From assembly GCA_035949055.1 (NCBI GenBank), contig DASZIO010000023.1, forward strand, positions 124,001 through 188,000: DNA of 64,000 bases. The letters run 5' to 3'. Both the position numbers and the translations under genes were made by a program. Positions 49,632-58,036 of this stretch are shown here, piece after piece. Within the stretch, counting starts at the first letter, position 1; each line of letters starts with the position of its first letter. Below the pieces are notes generated by a model, which was not told the DNA's origin, searched no databases, and was given only the letters and a program-made list of their open reading frames with translations. Source of the stretch: Bog-756 sp035949055. GTDB taxonomy: Bacteria; Actinomycetota; Acidimicrobiia; Acidimicrobiales; RAAP-2.

Positions 49632-51319
49632 GCGCACCCGTCGTCCCGCTCGAAGAGGCGGTCCGCCGCCACGTGCGGGCGGGTGACGCCATCCATGTGG
49701 TGACCGGTCACACGCGGTGGACCGCGGCAGCCCGGGAGGTCATCCGGCAGTGGTGGGGGAAGGACCCCGGGTTCACCCTCGTCATGCTCAGCCTCTCGAG
49801 CCTCGGCACCGTCTACTTCCGGGGTCGGTTGGTCAGACGGGTCGTGACCGGGTACTCGGGCGACGTGTTCCCCAACTTCACGCCCAACCGCTGGTTCGGG
49901 GACGCCTACCTTCGGGGCGACGTCGAGGTCGAGCACTGGTCCTTCCTCACGTTCCTCCAGCGGCTGGAGGCGGCGGCCCGGGGATTGCCGGCGGTGACCA
50001 CCGGCTCGTTGCAGGGATCGTCGATGGAGTCGAACGACGGGTTTGCCGTCGTGGAATCGCCCTTCGGCGGCCAAGTGGGGCTCCTCGCCCCTTACGCCCC
50101 CGACATCGCACTGGTGCACGCCCCGCTGGCCGACCGGACCGGCAACGTGGCGTTCAGCCCACCGCTGCTCGAAGGGGTGTGGGGCGCGCTGGCCGCCCGG
50201 CGCGGTGCGGTGGTCACCGTCGAGCGCATCGTGGACGACATCCGGCCGTGGGCCCACCTGGTCAGGATCCCCGCCCACCGCGTGCTGTCGCTGTCCGAGG
50301 TGCCGTTCGGCGCCCATCCCGGGGGCCTGTACGTCCCGCATCTCCCGGTCGAGCCCTACGGCGAGGATCTCGAGTTCTGGGAAGAGGTCCGCGACGCCAG
50401 CCGCGGTGACCACTTCGACGACTGGATCCGGCACTGGATCCTCGAGCCGCCCGACCAGCGGGTCTATCTGGACCGACTGGGCGAGCGTCGGCTGGCCGGC
50501 CTGCGCCGACGGGCCGAGCCGGATTCGTGGCGGGACGACGAGTCGGCCCACCCGCCGGACCTGGATGCCCCGGTCGGCGCCTGGGAACGCGCCACGGTGT
50601 TCGCATCGCGGTTCGTGGCTCAGCGCGTGCTGGCGGGCGGCTTCGATGCCGTGCTCGCCGGCGCGGGGGTGGCCAACCTGGCGGCCTGGCTGGCCGTGGA
50701 CGCGGCGCGGGCCGAGGGGTCCCCGGTGGTCCTCGCCGCCGAGCTCGGCCTGTGGGGATACGAGCCGACGCCGGCCGACCCGTTCGTGTTCAACCACCGC
50801 AGCTTCCCGAGCGCCACCATGGTGGCCGACAGTGAGACGGTGCTGTCGACGCTCACCGCCGGACCGGGGACTCGGCTCCTCGGTTGTCTCGGGGCCGCCC
50901 AGATCGACCGTGCGGGCAGCATCAACTCGACGGTCATCCCGGGCCGAGCCTTTCTGGTCGGGTCGGGCGGTGGCAACGATGTGGCCAGTCGGGCCGACGA
51001 GGTGGTCGTCGTGGCCACGCTGGCGCCCCGCCGGACGGTCGAATCGGTGCCGTATGTGACCTCACCCGGAGTCCGGGTGACCGCGCTGGTGACCGACCTC
51101 GGCACCTTCGAACGGGTCGACGGCGCTTTGGTGCTCACCTCCGTGCCGCAGGGCCCTGGAGACCTCGACGATCGCATCGGGCAGGTGCGGGCGCGGTGCG
51201 GCTGGGAGCTGGCCATCGCCGACGATGTGGTGGAGCTGGCCGCACCCACCGCGGCCGAGGTGGAGACGCTGCGCCGCTGGGACCCCCAGCAGCGCTTCCT
51301 GCGCCCGGACGCGAGCTGA
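49628..51319 (+). CDS. Type I CoA-transferase, fused alpha and beta halves
   Basis: A 563-residue protein with two Rossmann-type CoA-transferase halves. The first (about 1-280) starts with PLEEAVRRHVRAGDAIHVV and continues LVMLSLSSLGTVYFRGRLV, then IALVHAPLADRTGNVAF and GALAARRGAVVTVERIVDD. The second (about 310-563) includes AGAGVANLAAWLAVDAARA, NHRSFPSATMVADSETVLS and SGGGNDVASRADEVVVVATL. The glutaconate CoA-transferase/IpdAB branch is the closest impression; IpdAB, which opens a steroid ring, is normally two chains. A catalytic glutamate cannot be pinpointed. Start overlaps a tiny upstream ORF. Confidence 0.8.
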   Translation: MSAPVVPLEEAVRRHVRAGDAIHVVTGHTRWTAAAREVIRQWWGKDPGFTLVMLSLSSLGTVYFRGRLVRRVVTGYSGDVFPNFTPNRWFGDAYLRGDVEVEHWSFLTFLQRLEAAARGLPAVTTGSLQGSSMESNDGFAVVESPFGGQVGLLAPYAPDIALVHAPLADRTGNVAFSPPLLEGVWGALAARRGAVVTVERIVDDIRPWAHLVRIPAHRVLSLSEVPFGAHPGGLYVPHLPVEPYGEDLEFWEEVRDASRGDHFDDWIRHWILEPPDQRVYLDRLGERRLAGLRRRAEPDSWRDDESAHPPDLDAPVGAWERATVFASRFVAQRVLAGGFDAVLAGAGVANLAAWLAVDAARAEGSPVVLAAELGLWGYEPTPADPFVFNHRSFPSATMVADSETVLSTLTAGPGTRLLGCLGAAQIDRAGSINSTVIPGRAFLVGSGGGNDVASRADEVVVVATLAPRRTVESVPYVTSPGVRVTALVTDLGTFERVDGALVLTSVPQGPGDLDDRIGQVRARCGWELAIADDVVELAAPTAAEVETLRRWDPQQRFLRPDAS

Positions 51320-51373
51320 GCTCGCTCCGTCCCCCGGCGACTCGGGCCCACCGTCCGCCGCCGGCAGAGCCGT

Positions 51374-51379
51374 TACGAT
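51374..51379 (+). promoter_or_regulatory. -10 box TACGAT, leaderless spacing, acyl-CoA dehydrogenase
   Basis: TACGAT ends seven bases before the ATG at 51387. No ribosome binding site precedes that ATG. Confidence 0.5.
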
Positions 51380-51386
51380 GCCGACC

Positions 51387-52607
51387 ATGGTGCAGTCGGG
51401 GGTGGATCCCATGCACGAGGACGCCGACCAGACCGCCTTGCGCGACCTGGCTCGCCAGATCGCGGCGCGGGAAGTCGGGCCACGGGCATCGGAGGCCGAC
51501 GAGTCCGGCGAGCTGCCCTGGGAAGCGGTCAAGGCCCTGGCTGTGGCCGACCTGTTCCGGGTGACCATCGGGACCGAATGGGGAGGGCTCGGACTCGGTG
51601 ATGTCGAGGCCGCCATCGTGCTCGAGGAGATCGCCCGTTTCGACGTGTCGACGGCCATCTGCTGTCAGCTGGCCTACAACGGGCCGAGCCGGGGCATCGA
51701 GCACCTGGGCGGCCAAGCGCTGAAGGAGCGGTACCTCCCGGCCGTGGCCGCCGGCGAGAGCATCATCAGCATCGGCATCACCGAGCCCGACGCCGGATCG
51801 GCCGTGCAGAACATGCGGGCCACCCTGGACGCCGACGGCCCCGGACGCTGGAGGCTCCGGGCCTACAAGAACTACTCCACCCTCGGCCACGTGGCCTCGG
51901 CCGTGCTGGTGTGGTGCCGGTGGCCGGGAGGTGAGGGGTCGAAGGGGATCGGCGCGGTCATCGTGCCGACCGACCGCGAGGGGGTGAGCGTGGCCGGGCG
52001 CCACCGGAGCATGGGGATTCACGCCGCCACCGAAGCGGAGGTGGCCTTCGACGACGTGGCCGTCACCGAGGACGACGTGTTGCTGGCCGGGGACCCGAGC
52101 TCGAACGCGTCGTTCAAGGTGCTCCTCGACCACCTCAACCACGAACGGTGCGGCAACGCCGCCATGTGCATCGGGGCGGCTCAGGGCGCCCTCGAACACG
52201 CCGTGGCCTATGCCCGGGACCGCAACGTCGGCGGCAGCCCCATCGCCGAGCGGCAGGGACTCCAGTGGAAGTTCGCCGACATGGCGGTGGCCCTCGACGG
52301 TGCCCGCCTGCTGCTTGGCCGGGCGGTCCGACTGGCCGGGCCGGGCGGCACCCCGCCCCCGCTGGAGACCGCCCTGGCCAAGACGGCGGCCAACCTGGCC
52401 GCCAAGCTGGTCTGTGACGAGTCGATGCAGGTCCACGGCGGCTACGGCTACAGCCGCGAGTACCCGGTGGAGCGCGCCTACCGGGACATCCGTGGTCTTT
52501 GCTTCGGGGCCGGGACGGTCGAGGCCCAGAAGAACTTCATCGGGGCGGCGGTGGCCAGGGGCCGGTCCACCAGCTCGCCGGGATGGCGGGACCAGTCCGG
52601 CAGCTGA
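51387..52607 (+). CDS. Acyl-CoA dehydrogenase
   Basis: A 406-residue FAD-dependent acyl-CoA dehydrogenase. The N-terminal helices include ADQTALRDLARQIAAREVGP; FAD- and substrate-contacting motifs are SIGITEPDAGSAVQNMRAT and KNYSTLGHVASAVLVW; the C-terminal domain has YARDRNVGGSPIAERQGLQW and MQVHGGYGYSREYPVERAYRD, which carries the adenine-binding region. The catalytic Glu is expected in the last block but is not clear from sequence alone. The ATG at 51387 is placed by the leaderless -10 box; an ATG at 51378 overlaps that box. It oxidises the acyl-CoA made by neighbouring enzymes. Confidence 0.92.
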   Translation: MVQSGVDPMHEDADQTALRDLARQIAAREVGPRASEADESGELPWEAVKALAVADLFRVTIGTEWGGLGLGDVEAAIVLEEIARFDVSTAICCQLAYNGPSRGIEHLGGQALKERYLPAVAAGESIISIGITEPDAGSAVQNMRATLDADGPGRWRLRAYKNYSTLGHVASAVLVWCRWPGGEGSKGIGAVIVPTDREGVSVAGRHRSMGIHAATEAEVAFDDVAVTEDDVLLAGDPSSNASFKVLLDHLNHERCGNAAMCIGAAQGALEHAVAYARDRNVGGSPIAERQGLQWKFADMAVALDGARLLLGRAVRLAGPGGTPPPLETALAKTAANLAAKLVCDESMQVHGGYGYSREYPVERAYRDIRGLCFGAGTVEAQKNFIGAAVARGRSTSSPGWRDQSGS

Positions 52608-52640
52608 CCGAAGGGTGCGCCGCCTTGGCCCCGCCCGGGG

Positions 52641-53426
52641 TCAACGCCACTTCCATTCCGGCGGCCGCTTCTCGGCGTTCGCCTTGCGAGCCTCGGCCGC
52701 GTCCTCGAAGGTGGCCAGCCGGGCCGTGTAGTCCTGCTCGGTGCGGTAGGCCTCCTTCAGCGGGAGGTGCTCGACCCGGTTCATGCTCTCCTTGGCCAGG
52801 CGAAGGGCGATGGGGCTCTTGGTGGCGAGCTCAGCGGCCAGCTCACGGGCCGTGTCCATGAGCTGTGCGCTCGGCACCACCGACCGCACAGCCCCGAGGC
52901 GGTGCAGCTCTGCCGCCGGTACCCGCTCACCGGTGAAGAACATCTCTCTCGCCTTGTAGCGACCGACCAGCATCGAGACATGGGCGCTGGCGCCGAGGAG
53001 GCCGACGTTGATTTCCGGGGCGCCGAAGGTGGCGCCCTCGGCGGCCACCAGCATGTCGCAGCACGCGGCGAAGGCCAGACCCGCTCCGAGGGCCGGGCCG
53101 TTGATCGCGCCGATCACGGGAACGGCGCAGTCGGTGATAGCCCACATGGCGTCGCGTGCCACGCGCGGAGGGTCGGTCACCAGCGTCGGCGGCAGCCGGT
53201 CGGGATCGCGGCTCTTCCGGTCGACCGAGCGAAGGTCGACTCCGGCCATGAAGGCCCGCTCGCCGGCGGCGGTGAAGATGGCGACCCGGACGTCCCTGTC
53301 GTCGTCGAAGCCGTGGAAGGCGTCACGGATCTCGGCCATGGTCGAGCGGGTGACGGCGTTGACGGGTGGTCGGTCCAGCGTGACCGTCGCCACATGACGG
53401 TCGATCTCGATCTTCACATCGCCCAT
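52641..53426 (-). CDS. Enoyl-CoA hydratase/isomerase
   Basis: A 261-residue crotonase. VATVTLDRPPVNAVTRSTM opens the fold, AGERAFMAGVDLRSVD and INGPALGAGLAFAACCDML make the oxyanion hole, and APEINVGLLGASAHV supplies the glutamate of the family (Glu in APEIN) for hydration. MNRVEHLPLKEAYRTEQDYT is the C-terminal helix region. It converges with the acyl-CoA dehydrogenase, consistent with a second step of the same beta-oxidation-like path. Confidence 0.88.
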   Translation of the reverse strand: MGDVKIEIDRHVATVTLDRPPVNAVTRSTMAEIRDAFHGFDDDRDVRVAIFTAAGERAFMAGVDLRSVDRKSRDPDRLPPTLVTDPPRVARDAMWAITDCAVPVIGAINGPALGAGLAFAACCDMLVAAEGATFGAPEINVGLLGASAHVSMLVGRYKAREMFFTGERVPAAELHRLGAVRSVVPSAQLMDTARELAAELATKSPIALRLAKESMNRVEHLPLKEAYRTEQDYTARLATFEDAAEARKANAEKRPPEWKWR

Positions 53427-53642
53427 GGTCGCCCTCGCTCGCCGTCGTCACGGGTGACATCGGTGGCCACGAACCGCCCGGATCGAGGCCCGCCGGGCAT
53501 TCGCTGACCGCGCATGCGATGGAGGATACTTGGCGCAGCGGCCCTGCCCCTGGTCAAGGATAGAAATGGGGAATGGGTCAGCGTCGCCAGCCTGGTTCGC
53601 GTCAACGGCGCTCAGTCACCGGTCGACGCCGACAGCCGGTTC

Positions 53643-53962
53643 CTACTGTCGGCGACGGCGGGGCCGGCGAGGGCTGAGATAGTCGGGGGCAAAGAGCACG
53701 GCCGAGACGAACAAGGCGCCGAAGAACAGAATGCCCTCGCCGACGCCGTGAAGGTTCCCATTTCGGTAACCGGCCCAGGTGAGCAGCCCGATAAAGCCTC
53801 CCCGCCCCAGCAGGAACACCCCGATGCGCTTCGAGACTTCGGTAACGGTGTCACCGGGAAATAGACCACGAGGACGATGCGCCTGGTAAGCCCGCGCCAT
53901 GTTCGCCTGGCCAGTCGGGCCGCCTCCTTTCCCCCTGACGACCACTTCTCGCTCGCTTGCAT
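53643..53962 (-). CDS. Small membrane protein, two frames joined by an apparent -1 shift
   Basis: An ATG at 53962 with a strong GAAGGAGG eight bases before it starts MQASEKWSSGGKEAAR and runs through RRIVLVVYF; coding character then passes to the next frame (GDTVTEVSKRIGVFLLG, then two hydrophobic stretches FIGLLTWAGY and GILFFGALFVSAVLF, ending at 53643). The switch falls on T-TTC-CCG at 53861-53855, an X-XXY-YYZ slippery heptamer. Whether this is programmed frameshifting, an indel or a sequencing error is unknown. No family recognised. The joined protein would have about 106 residues. Confidence 0.42.
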
Positions 53963-54220
53963 GGCACCTGCCTCCTTCACCAAGCAGGCTGGCGCCGGAA
54001 GATCCCCATCTGTCTCATCCACCGGGTCGGTGGGCAGGGGCTCGGTTTCGGTCACGGTCCGGGGTCCGCGTCAGGTGCGTTCTCCCCTCCGGAGCGCGAT
54101 GATGTCCTTCTGTCGCCGTATCCGTTTGACCGGTGGGCGACGAGCCTGGAATCCATGCGACAGTGGTGAATCGGCTCCCAGTGACGTCAGTGGTCTAGCG
54201 GTCAAGGAAAGGTGGCTTCA

Positions 54221-54490
54221 ATGATCGGCGTGTACATCCGGCCCAAATCGATGTCCGTTGAGCAGTACAAGAAGATCGACGAGGAGGTCCGCTCCGCCGG
54301 CGGTGAGACCAAAGGGATGAAGCTTCACACCTGCTTTGGTGAGGGCGAAGGTGTCGCCATCTTCGATGTGTGGGAGAGCGAGGAGGACTTCAACGCGTTT
54401 GCCGCAGTACTCGCACCGATCGTGGCAGCATCAGGCGTCGAGCCCCTGGAGCCCATGTTCGTTCCCATGATTGCGTTCGAGACCGCCTAG
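54221..54490 (+). CDS. Small conserved hypothetical protein, likely alpha-beta barrel
   Basis: An 89-residue protein beginning MIGVYIRPKSMSVEQYKKI. It shows a beta-alpha-beta-beta-alpha-beta pattern of dimeric ferredoxin-like barrels: a strand IGVYI, a helix SVEQYKKIDEEVRSAG, strands around KLHTCFGEGEGVAIFDVW, a helix EDFNAFAAVLAPI, and a final strand. No catalytic residue can be assigned. AAGGAAAGG lies about eight bases before the ATG; a GTG at 54212 is less likely. It stands alone between unrelated genes. Confidence 0.68.
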   Translation: MIGVYIRPKSMSVEQYKKIDEEVRSAGGETKGMKLHTCFGEGEGVAIFDVWESEEDFNAFAAVLAPIVAASGVEPLEPMFVPMIAFETA

Positions 54491-54550
54491 GGGCCCGGGG
54501 ACCCCCCGGGGAGACCTCGGAACCGGACCCGGTGCTGACGGGGGCGACGG

Positions 54551-55291
54551 TCACCGGGAGCTGGCGGTGAGGGCGAAGCGGGGGGCCACCCCGACCAGTC
54601 GCTCGGGCATCGGTAGGTCGATCCGCTCGGCCCACTCGACGTCCGCCAGGCGGACGATCTTCGTCCGCCGCCATCCGGCCGAAGCCACCAGCTCCACCAG
54701 CGTCGAGGGATCTGGGCCGCGCCCGAGCGGCAGTGCAGCCCGCAGGTCATGGGGGTACTCGGCATGGTGCTCGGGCGATCCGCCTCGAAGTCGACGGAGC
54801 TGGCGACGCACCCTCATCTTGACCTGCTCGAGGGGATCGGACGGACCCCAAACGGCCTCAACCAGAACCAAGGTGCCGTCGGGAGCCACATCGCGCCAGG
54901 CACGTAGAGACCCTTCCGGGTCGGGCAGGGTCCACAGAAGGTGGCGCTCCATCACCGTGTCGAACTCGCCCGTCGGCTGGTCTGCCGGGCCCTCGACGAT
55001 CTGGATGTCGAGCCCCTCCGCCGAGTTGGCGCGCTGGAGGTGCTCCAACATGGCGGTCGACAGATCGAGCGCGGTCACTCGGTGCCCCAACCTTGCCGCG
55101 ATGAGACTCAAAAACCCGGTTCCGGCTCCGCAGTCGAGAACCCGCGCCGGGGGAGGCGGAAGGAGCTGGTCCAGGGCAGCCGTCCAGGCCGCCATGACGA
55201 AGGGGCTTCTCGGCCGGTGGTGAGAAGCGAGGTCGTAGGTGGCGGCGTCTTCATCCCAGTACGCCCGGATGTCGTCGATCAGGTGACGCAT
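54551..55291 (-). CDS. Class I SAM-dependent methyltransferase
   Basis: A 246-residue methyltransferase. Motif I, which binds the AdoMet, is VLDCGAGTGFLSLIAA; the acidic motif II is ALDLSTAMLEHL; motif III is around FDTVMERHLLWTL, followed by VAPDGTLVLVEAVWG. The N-terminus IRAYWDEDAATYDLAS is that of the UbiE/MerR-like or small-molecule methyltransferase type. The large C-terminal part is variable and would contact the substrate, which is unknown. Confidence 0.83.
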   Translation of the reverse strand: MRHLIDDIRAYWDEDAATYDLASHHRPRSPFVMAAWTAALDQLLPPPPARVLDCGAGTGFLSLIAARLGHRVTALDLSTAMLEHLQRANSAEGLDIQIVEGPADQPTGEFDTVMERHLLWTLPDPEGSLRAWRDVAPDGTLVLVEAVWGPSDPLEQVKMRVRRQLRRLRGGSPEHHAEYPHDLRAALPLGRGPDPSTLVELVASAGWRRTKIVRLADVEWAERIDLPMPERLVGVAPRFALTASSR

Positions 55292-55414
55292 GGCAGCATT
55301 CTTGTCGACCAGACGAATCCCGTCGGGGGCGCAGACTGGAGGTACTCCGGGACGTGGCTGTGGGCGTGTGGGGTCGCACCCTGAACCCCTGAACTCCCGA
55401 GGCCCCCGGGTTCG

Positions 55415-56278
55415 CTAGAGCCGAAACCGCGCTTCCGGACGGCCGACCACGCCGAGGCCGTCGACCGCGAGCAACCATCCCGCCTCGATCGAGGGGGGAG
55501 CGTCATCAGCCAGATCGAAGGCGATAGAGGTGACGAAGAGGCGGTCAAGCTGAGGGCCTCCGAAGGTCACATCGCTCGGATTCGCCATTGGCATGTCGAC
55601 GACGCGCTCAAGGCCCGCAACGGTGAACCGAGCGATCTTTCCCGGCCCGAGAACGCAGCTCCACACGCTGTCGTCACTGTCGGCCGTGGCGCCGTCCGGT
55701 GCACCGTCTAGGACCGCGTGGTCGCCGAACACCCGCCGATCACCCACCGCACCTCGAGCTCCATCGTACGGATAGGCGTAGACGACCCGGGCCGGAGTGT
55801 CGGCGAGTACGAGCGTGGGCTGGCCGTCGATGTCGATCACCACCGGGCCGTTGGCGTTGCTTATGTCTTCATCGAGCAGCCGCCAGCCTTCGCCCGCCGA
55901 GAACCACCACGACGCTCCGGGGCCAGGCCCCAAGTTGAGAGTCCCCGTTACGAGGTTTCCCGAGCCATCCGCGTTGGCATCATTCGCCCGTCCGCGCATC
56001 CCTTCGGGATAGTGGGACAGCAAATCGCAAGTGCCGGTGTCGGCCTCGACGACGTAGAGCCCGTCGTCGAGGCACACCACGACGTGGTGGCTGTCCGTCA
56101 GGACCACACCGGTAGGCATGCTGGGGAGCTCCAGCGATTGCCGCGGTGGCTCGGCACCTTCGAGCCAGTACAGGGTGTGGCTGGCGCAGTCGACGAAGTA
56201 CAGACGTTGACGACGATCGTCCCACCGGAGGCTCTCGCCCCAATCCAGCTTGAAGTCACCGATCCGCACGAGATCCAT
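55415..56278 (-). CDS. SMP-30/gluconolactonase-like protein
   Basis: A 287-residue six-bladed beta-propeller of the SMP-30/gluconolaconase/LRE-like family, which hydrolyse sugar lactones or related esters with a divalent metal. GESLRWDDRRQRLYFVD contains the metal-binding Glu (GE), ANDANADGSGNLVTGTL the conserved Asn/Asp, and DGATADSDDSVWSCV the later Asp. These give a plausible metal site (Glu, Asn, Asp). No signal peptide. It stands alone between two intergenic regions of over 100 bases; the true lactone is unknown. Confidence 0.82.
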   Translation of the reverse strand: MDLVRIGDFKLDWGESLRWDDRRQRLYFVDCASHTLYWLEGAEPPRQSLELPSMPTGVVLTDSHHVVVCLDDGLYVVEADTGTCDLLSHYPEGMRGRANDANADGSGNLVTGTLNLGPGPGASWWFSAGEGWRLLDEDISNANGPVVIDIDGQPTLVLADTPARVVYAYPYDGARGAVGDRRVFGDHAVLDGAPDGATADSDDSVWSCVLGPGKIARFTVAGLERVVDMPMANPSDVTFGGPQLDRLFVTSIAFDLADDAPPSIEAGWLLAVDGLGVVGRPEARFRL

Positions 56279-56472
56279 CGTCGGCCATGCTCGCGCACGG
56301 GCCAGCGGTCAGGGCCCGAGCCGTAGGACCGCCCACCCCAGGGCCTCCGTCGATCGGGCAGGACGGTTGCCACCGTCCTGCCCGATCCCGCAACGAGTAC
56401 GGTGCACGTCGGATAGCAGGCCTGGCTCGTGACAGAGTCGAGCGCACGGGTACGAGGAAGGGAGGAAGTCCT

Positions 56473-57000
56473 GTGGAGTCCAATGCGACGGATCTCGCTC
56501 TGTTGGTACTGCGTGTGACGGTCGGAGCGATATTCCTCGCCCACGGCATCAACCACATCTTCGGGGGTGGGAAGATCGCCGGCACCGGGCGCTGGTTCGA
56601 GAGCCTCGGCATGCGGCCCGGGTGGATGCATGCCTGGACGGCCAGCCTCACCGAGATCGGGGCCGGGACGCTGCTGGTGGGCGGCCTGCTCACGCCGGTG
56701 GCCGCAGCCGGCGTGGTCGGGGTGATGCTGGTGGCGTGGATCACCAACCACCACGGCAACGGGTTCTTCATCTTCCGCCCCGGCGAGGGATGGGAGTACG
56801 TGATGACCCTCACCATGACCGGTGTGGTCATTGCCATGCTCGGTCCCGGCCGGTGGAGCATCGACGATGCCGCCGGGTTGCTGGGACTGGCCGGATGGAC
56901 CGGACTCTGGATCGTGCTCGGTGCGGGCGCGGGCGGCGCCGCGCTGCTGTTGGTCGGGTTCTGGCGGCCGGCACCGAAGGCCACCGAAGCCCAATCCTGA
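56473..57000 (+). CDS. DoxX-family membrane protein
   Basis: A 175-residue membrane protein with four hydrophobic segments: LALLVLRVTVGAIFLAHGI, the TLLVGGLLTPVAAAGVVGVM stretch, LTMTGVVIAMLG, and GLWIVLGAGAGGAALLLVGF. The LRVTVGAIFLAHGINHIFGGG start is typical of the DoxX-like family, parts of quinone-linked or thiosulfate-oxidation complexes in some bacteria, and of unknown role in most. GGAGG lies seven bases before the GTG start. It converges with the LLM gene. Confidence 0.8.
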   Translation: MESNATDLALLVLRVTVGAIFLAHGINHIFGGGKIAGTGRWFESLGMRPGWMHAWTASLTEIGAGTLLVGGLLTPVAAAGVVGVMLVAWITNHHGNGFFIFRPGEGWEYVMTLTMTGVVIAMLGPGRWSIDDAAGLLGLAGWTGLWIVLGAGAGGAALLLVGFWRPAPKATEAQS

Positions 57001-57057
57001 GACGCACGTCCTCGACTCGTCAGCCGTGCTCGCCGTCGGATGCGGACCGGGATCTTC

Positions 57058-58005
57058 TCACCGGAATGCGGGCATAACCTCTTCGGCGAACAGCCTCAGG
57101 GTGCCGGGGTCGGCACGATCGTGGGTGAAGAACACGAACTGGGTCACCCCCCGCTCGACCATCTGCGCGATTCGCTCGACAACCATCGGCGGTGTTCCGA
57201 CGTAGCCGCCCGCCTCGAGCCCCCAGCCCTCCCCGCCGTATCGCCTGGCTGCAGCGGTACGGGCCGTCCCCAATGCCGCCTCGTCGGGGGCGAGGACGAG
57301 GACCGCCTCGTGGGAGCGGCGGACGGCCCCGGGGTCCCGGCCGATGGCCGCGCACTGGTCGTCGAGGATCCGTGCGCTCTCCTCCCAGGAGCGCAGCCCG
57401 TAGGTCGGGACGTTCCACACATCGGCATAGCGGGCCACGATGGGTAGGGTCCGCCGGGGCCCGATGCCCCCGACGTGGATGGGTGGGTGTGGCGATTGCA
57501 CCGGCCCGGGGCGGTTGGGAAGGTCGACCACCTGGTAGTGGCGACCGGTGAACGTCGCCGGTCGGCCGGTGAACATCCGGATGAGGATCTCGAGCGTCTC
57601 GGCCAGGCGCTCGGAGCGCTCGGGCAGGTTCCCCCAGGGCAGGCCGGCCTGCTCGTGCTCGACCGGCACCGATCCGCTCCCGATCCCCAGCTCGAGGCGA
57701 CCGTCCGAGAGGACGTCCAGAGTCGTGGCCATCTTGGCCAGCAGGACAGGATGACGGAAGTTGTTGCACAGGACCAGGTGACCGACCCGCAGCCGGGTGG
57801 TGTTGGCCAGCAGGTAGGTGGCGAGCGTCCAGGCTTCCAAGGAGGGCTGGTCCGGCTGCCCCGGACTGTAGAGGTGGTCGTACAGCCACAGGGAGTCGAA
57901 GCCCAGCTCCTCGGCCAGCCGGGCCCGTTCGAGTATCTGGTTGTACCCGAAGGCCACCTGAGGCAGGTAGAGGCCGAACCCGACAGTCGACGCAGAGCGG
58001 CCCAT
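57058..58005 (-). CDS. LLM-class (F420-type) flavin-dependent oxidoreductase
   Basis: A 315-residue luciferase-like TIM barrel. GFGLYLPQVAFGYNQILE opens it, then GFDSLWLYDHLYSPG, LGIGSGSVPVEHEQ, PIHVGGIGPRRTLPIVARYADVWN (written here in parts as HVGGIGPRRTL and ARYADVWNV). The ARYADVWN and VGGIG pieces are characteristic of F420-dependent LLM enzymes. These carry out hydride transfers on alcohols, ketones or thioester-linked substrates. The ATG at 58005 follows the synthetase gene by 31 bases, so they are co-transcribed. Confidence 0.85.
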   Translation of the reverse strand: MGRSASTVGFGLYLPQVAFGYNQILERARLAEELGFDSLWLYDHLYSPGQPDQPSLEAWTLATYLLANTTRLRVGHLVLCNNFRHPVLLAKMATTLDVLSDGRLELGIGSGSVPVEHEQAGLPWGNLPERSERLAETLEILIRMFTGRPATFTGRHYQVVDLPNRPGPVQSPHPPIHVGGIGPRRTLPIVARYADVWNVPTYGLRSWEESARILDDQCAAIGRDPGAVRRSHEAVLVLAPDEAALGTARTAAARRYGGEGWGLEAGGYVGTPPMVVERIAQMVERGVTQFVFFTHDRADPGTLRLFAEEVMPAFR

Positions 58006-58036
58006 CGTCGCGCGCAGGGTGCTGACGGTCGCGCCG

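Noticed and set aside
53427..53642. Hidden gene in the 216-base gap after the enoyl-CoA hydratase
   Set aside because: The plus-strand open frame that crosses it continues opposite the small membrane gene and has no ribosome binding site or domain; nothing else was seen in it.
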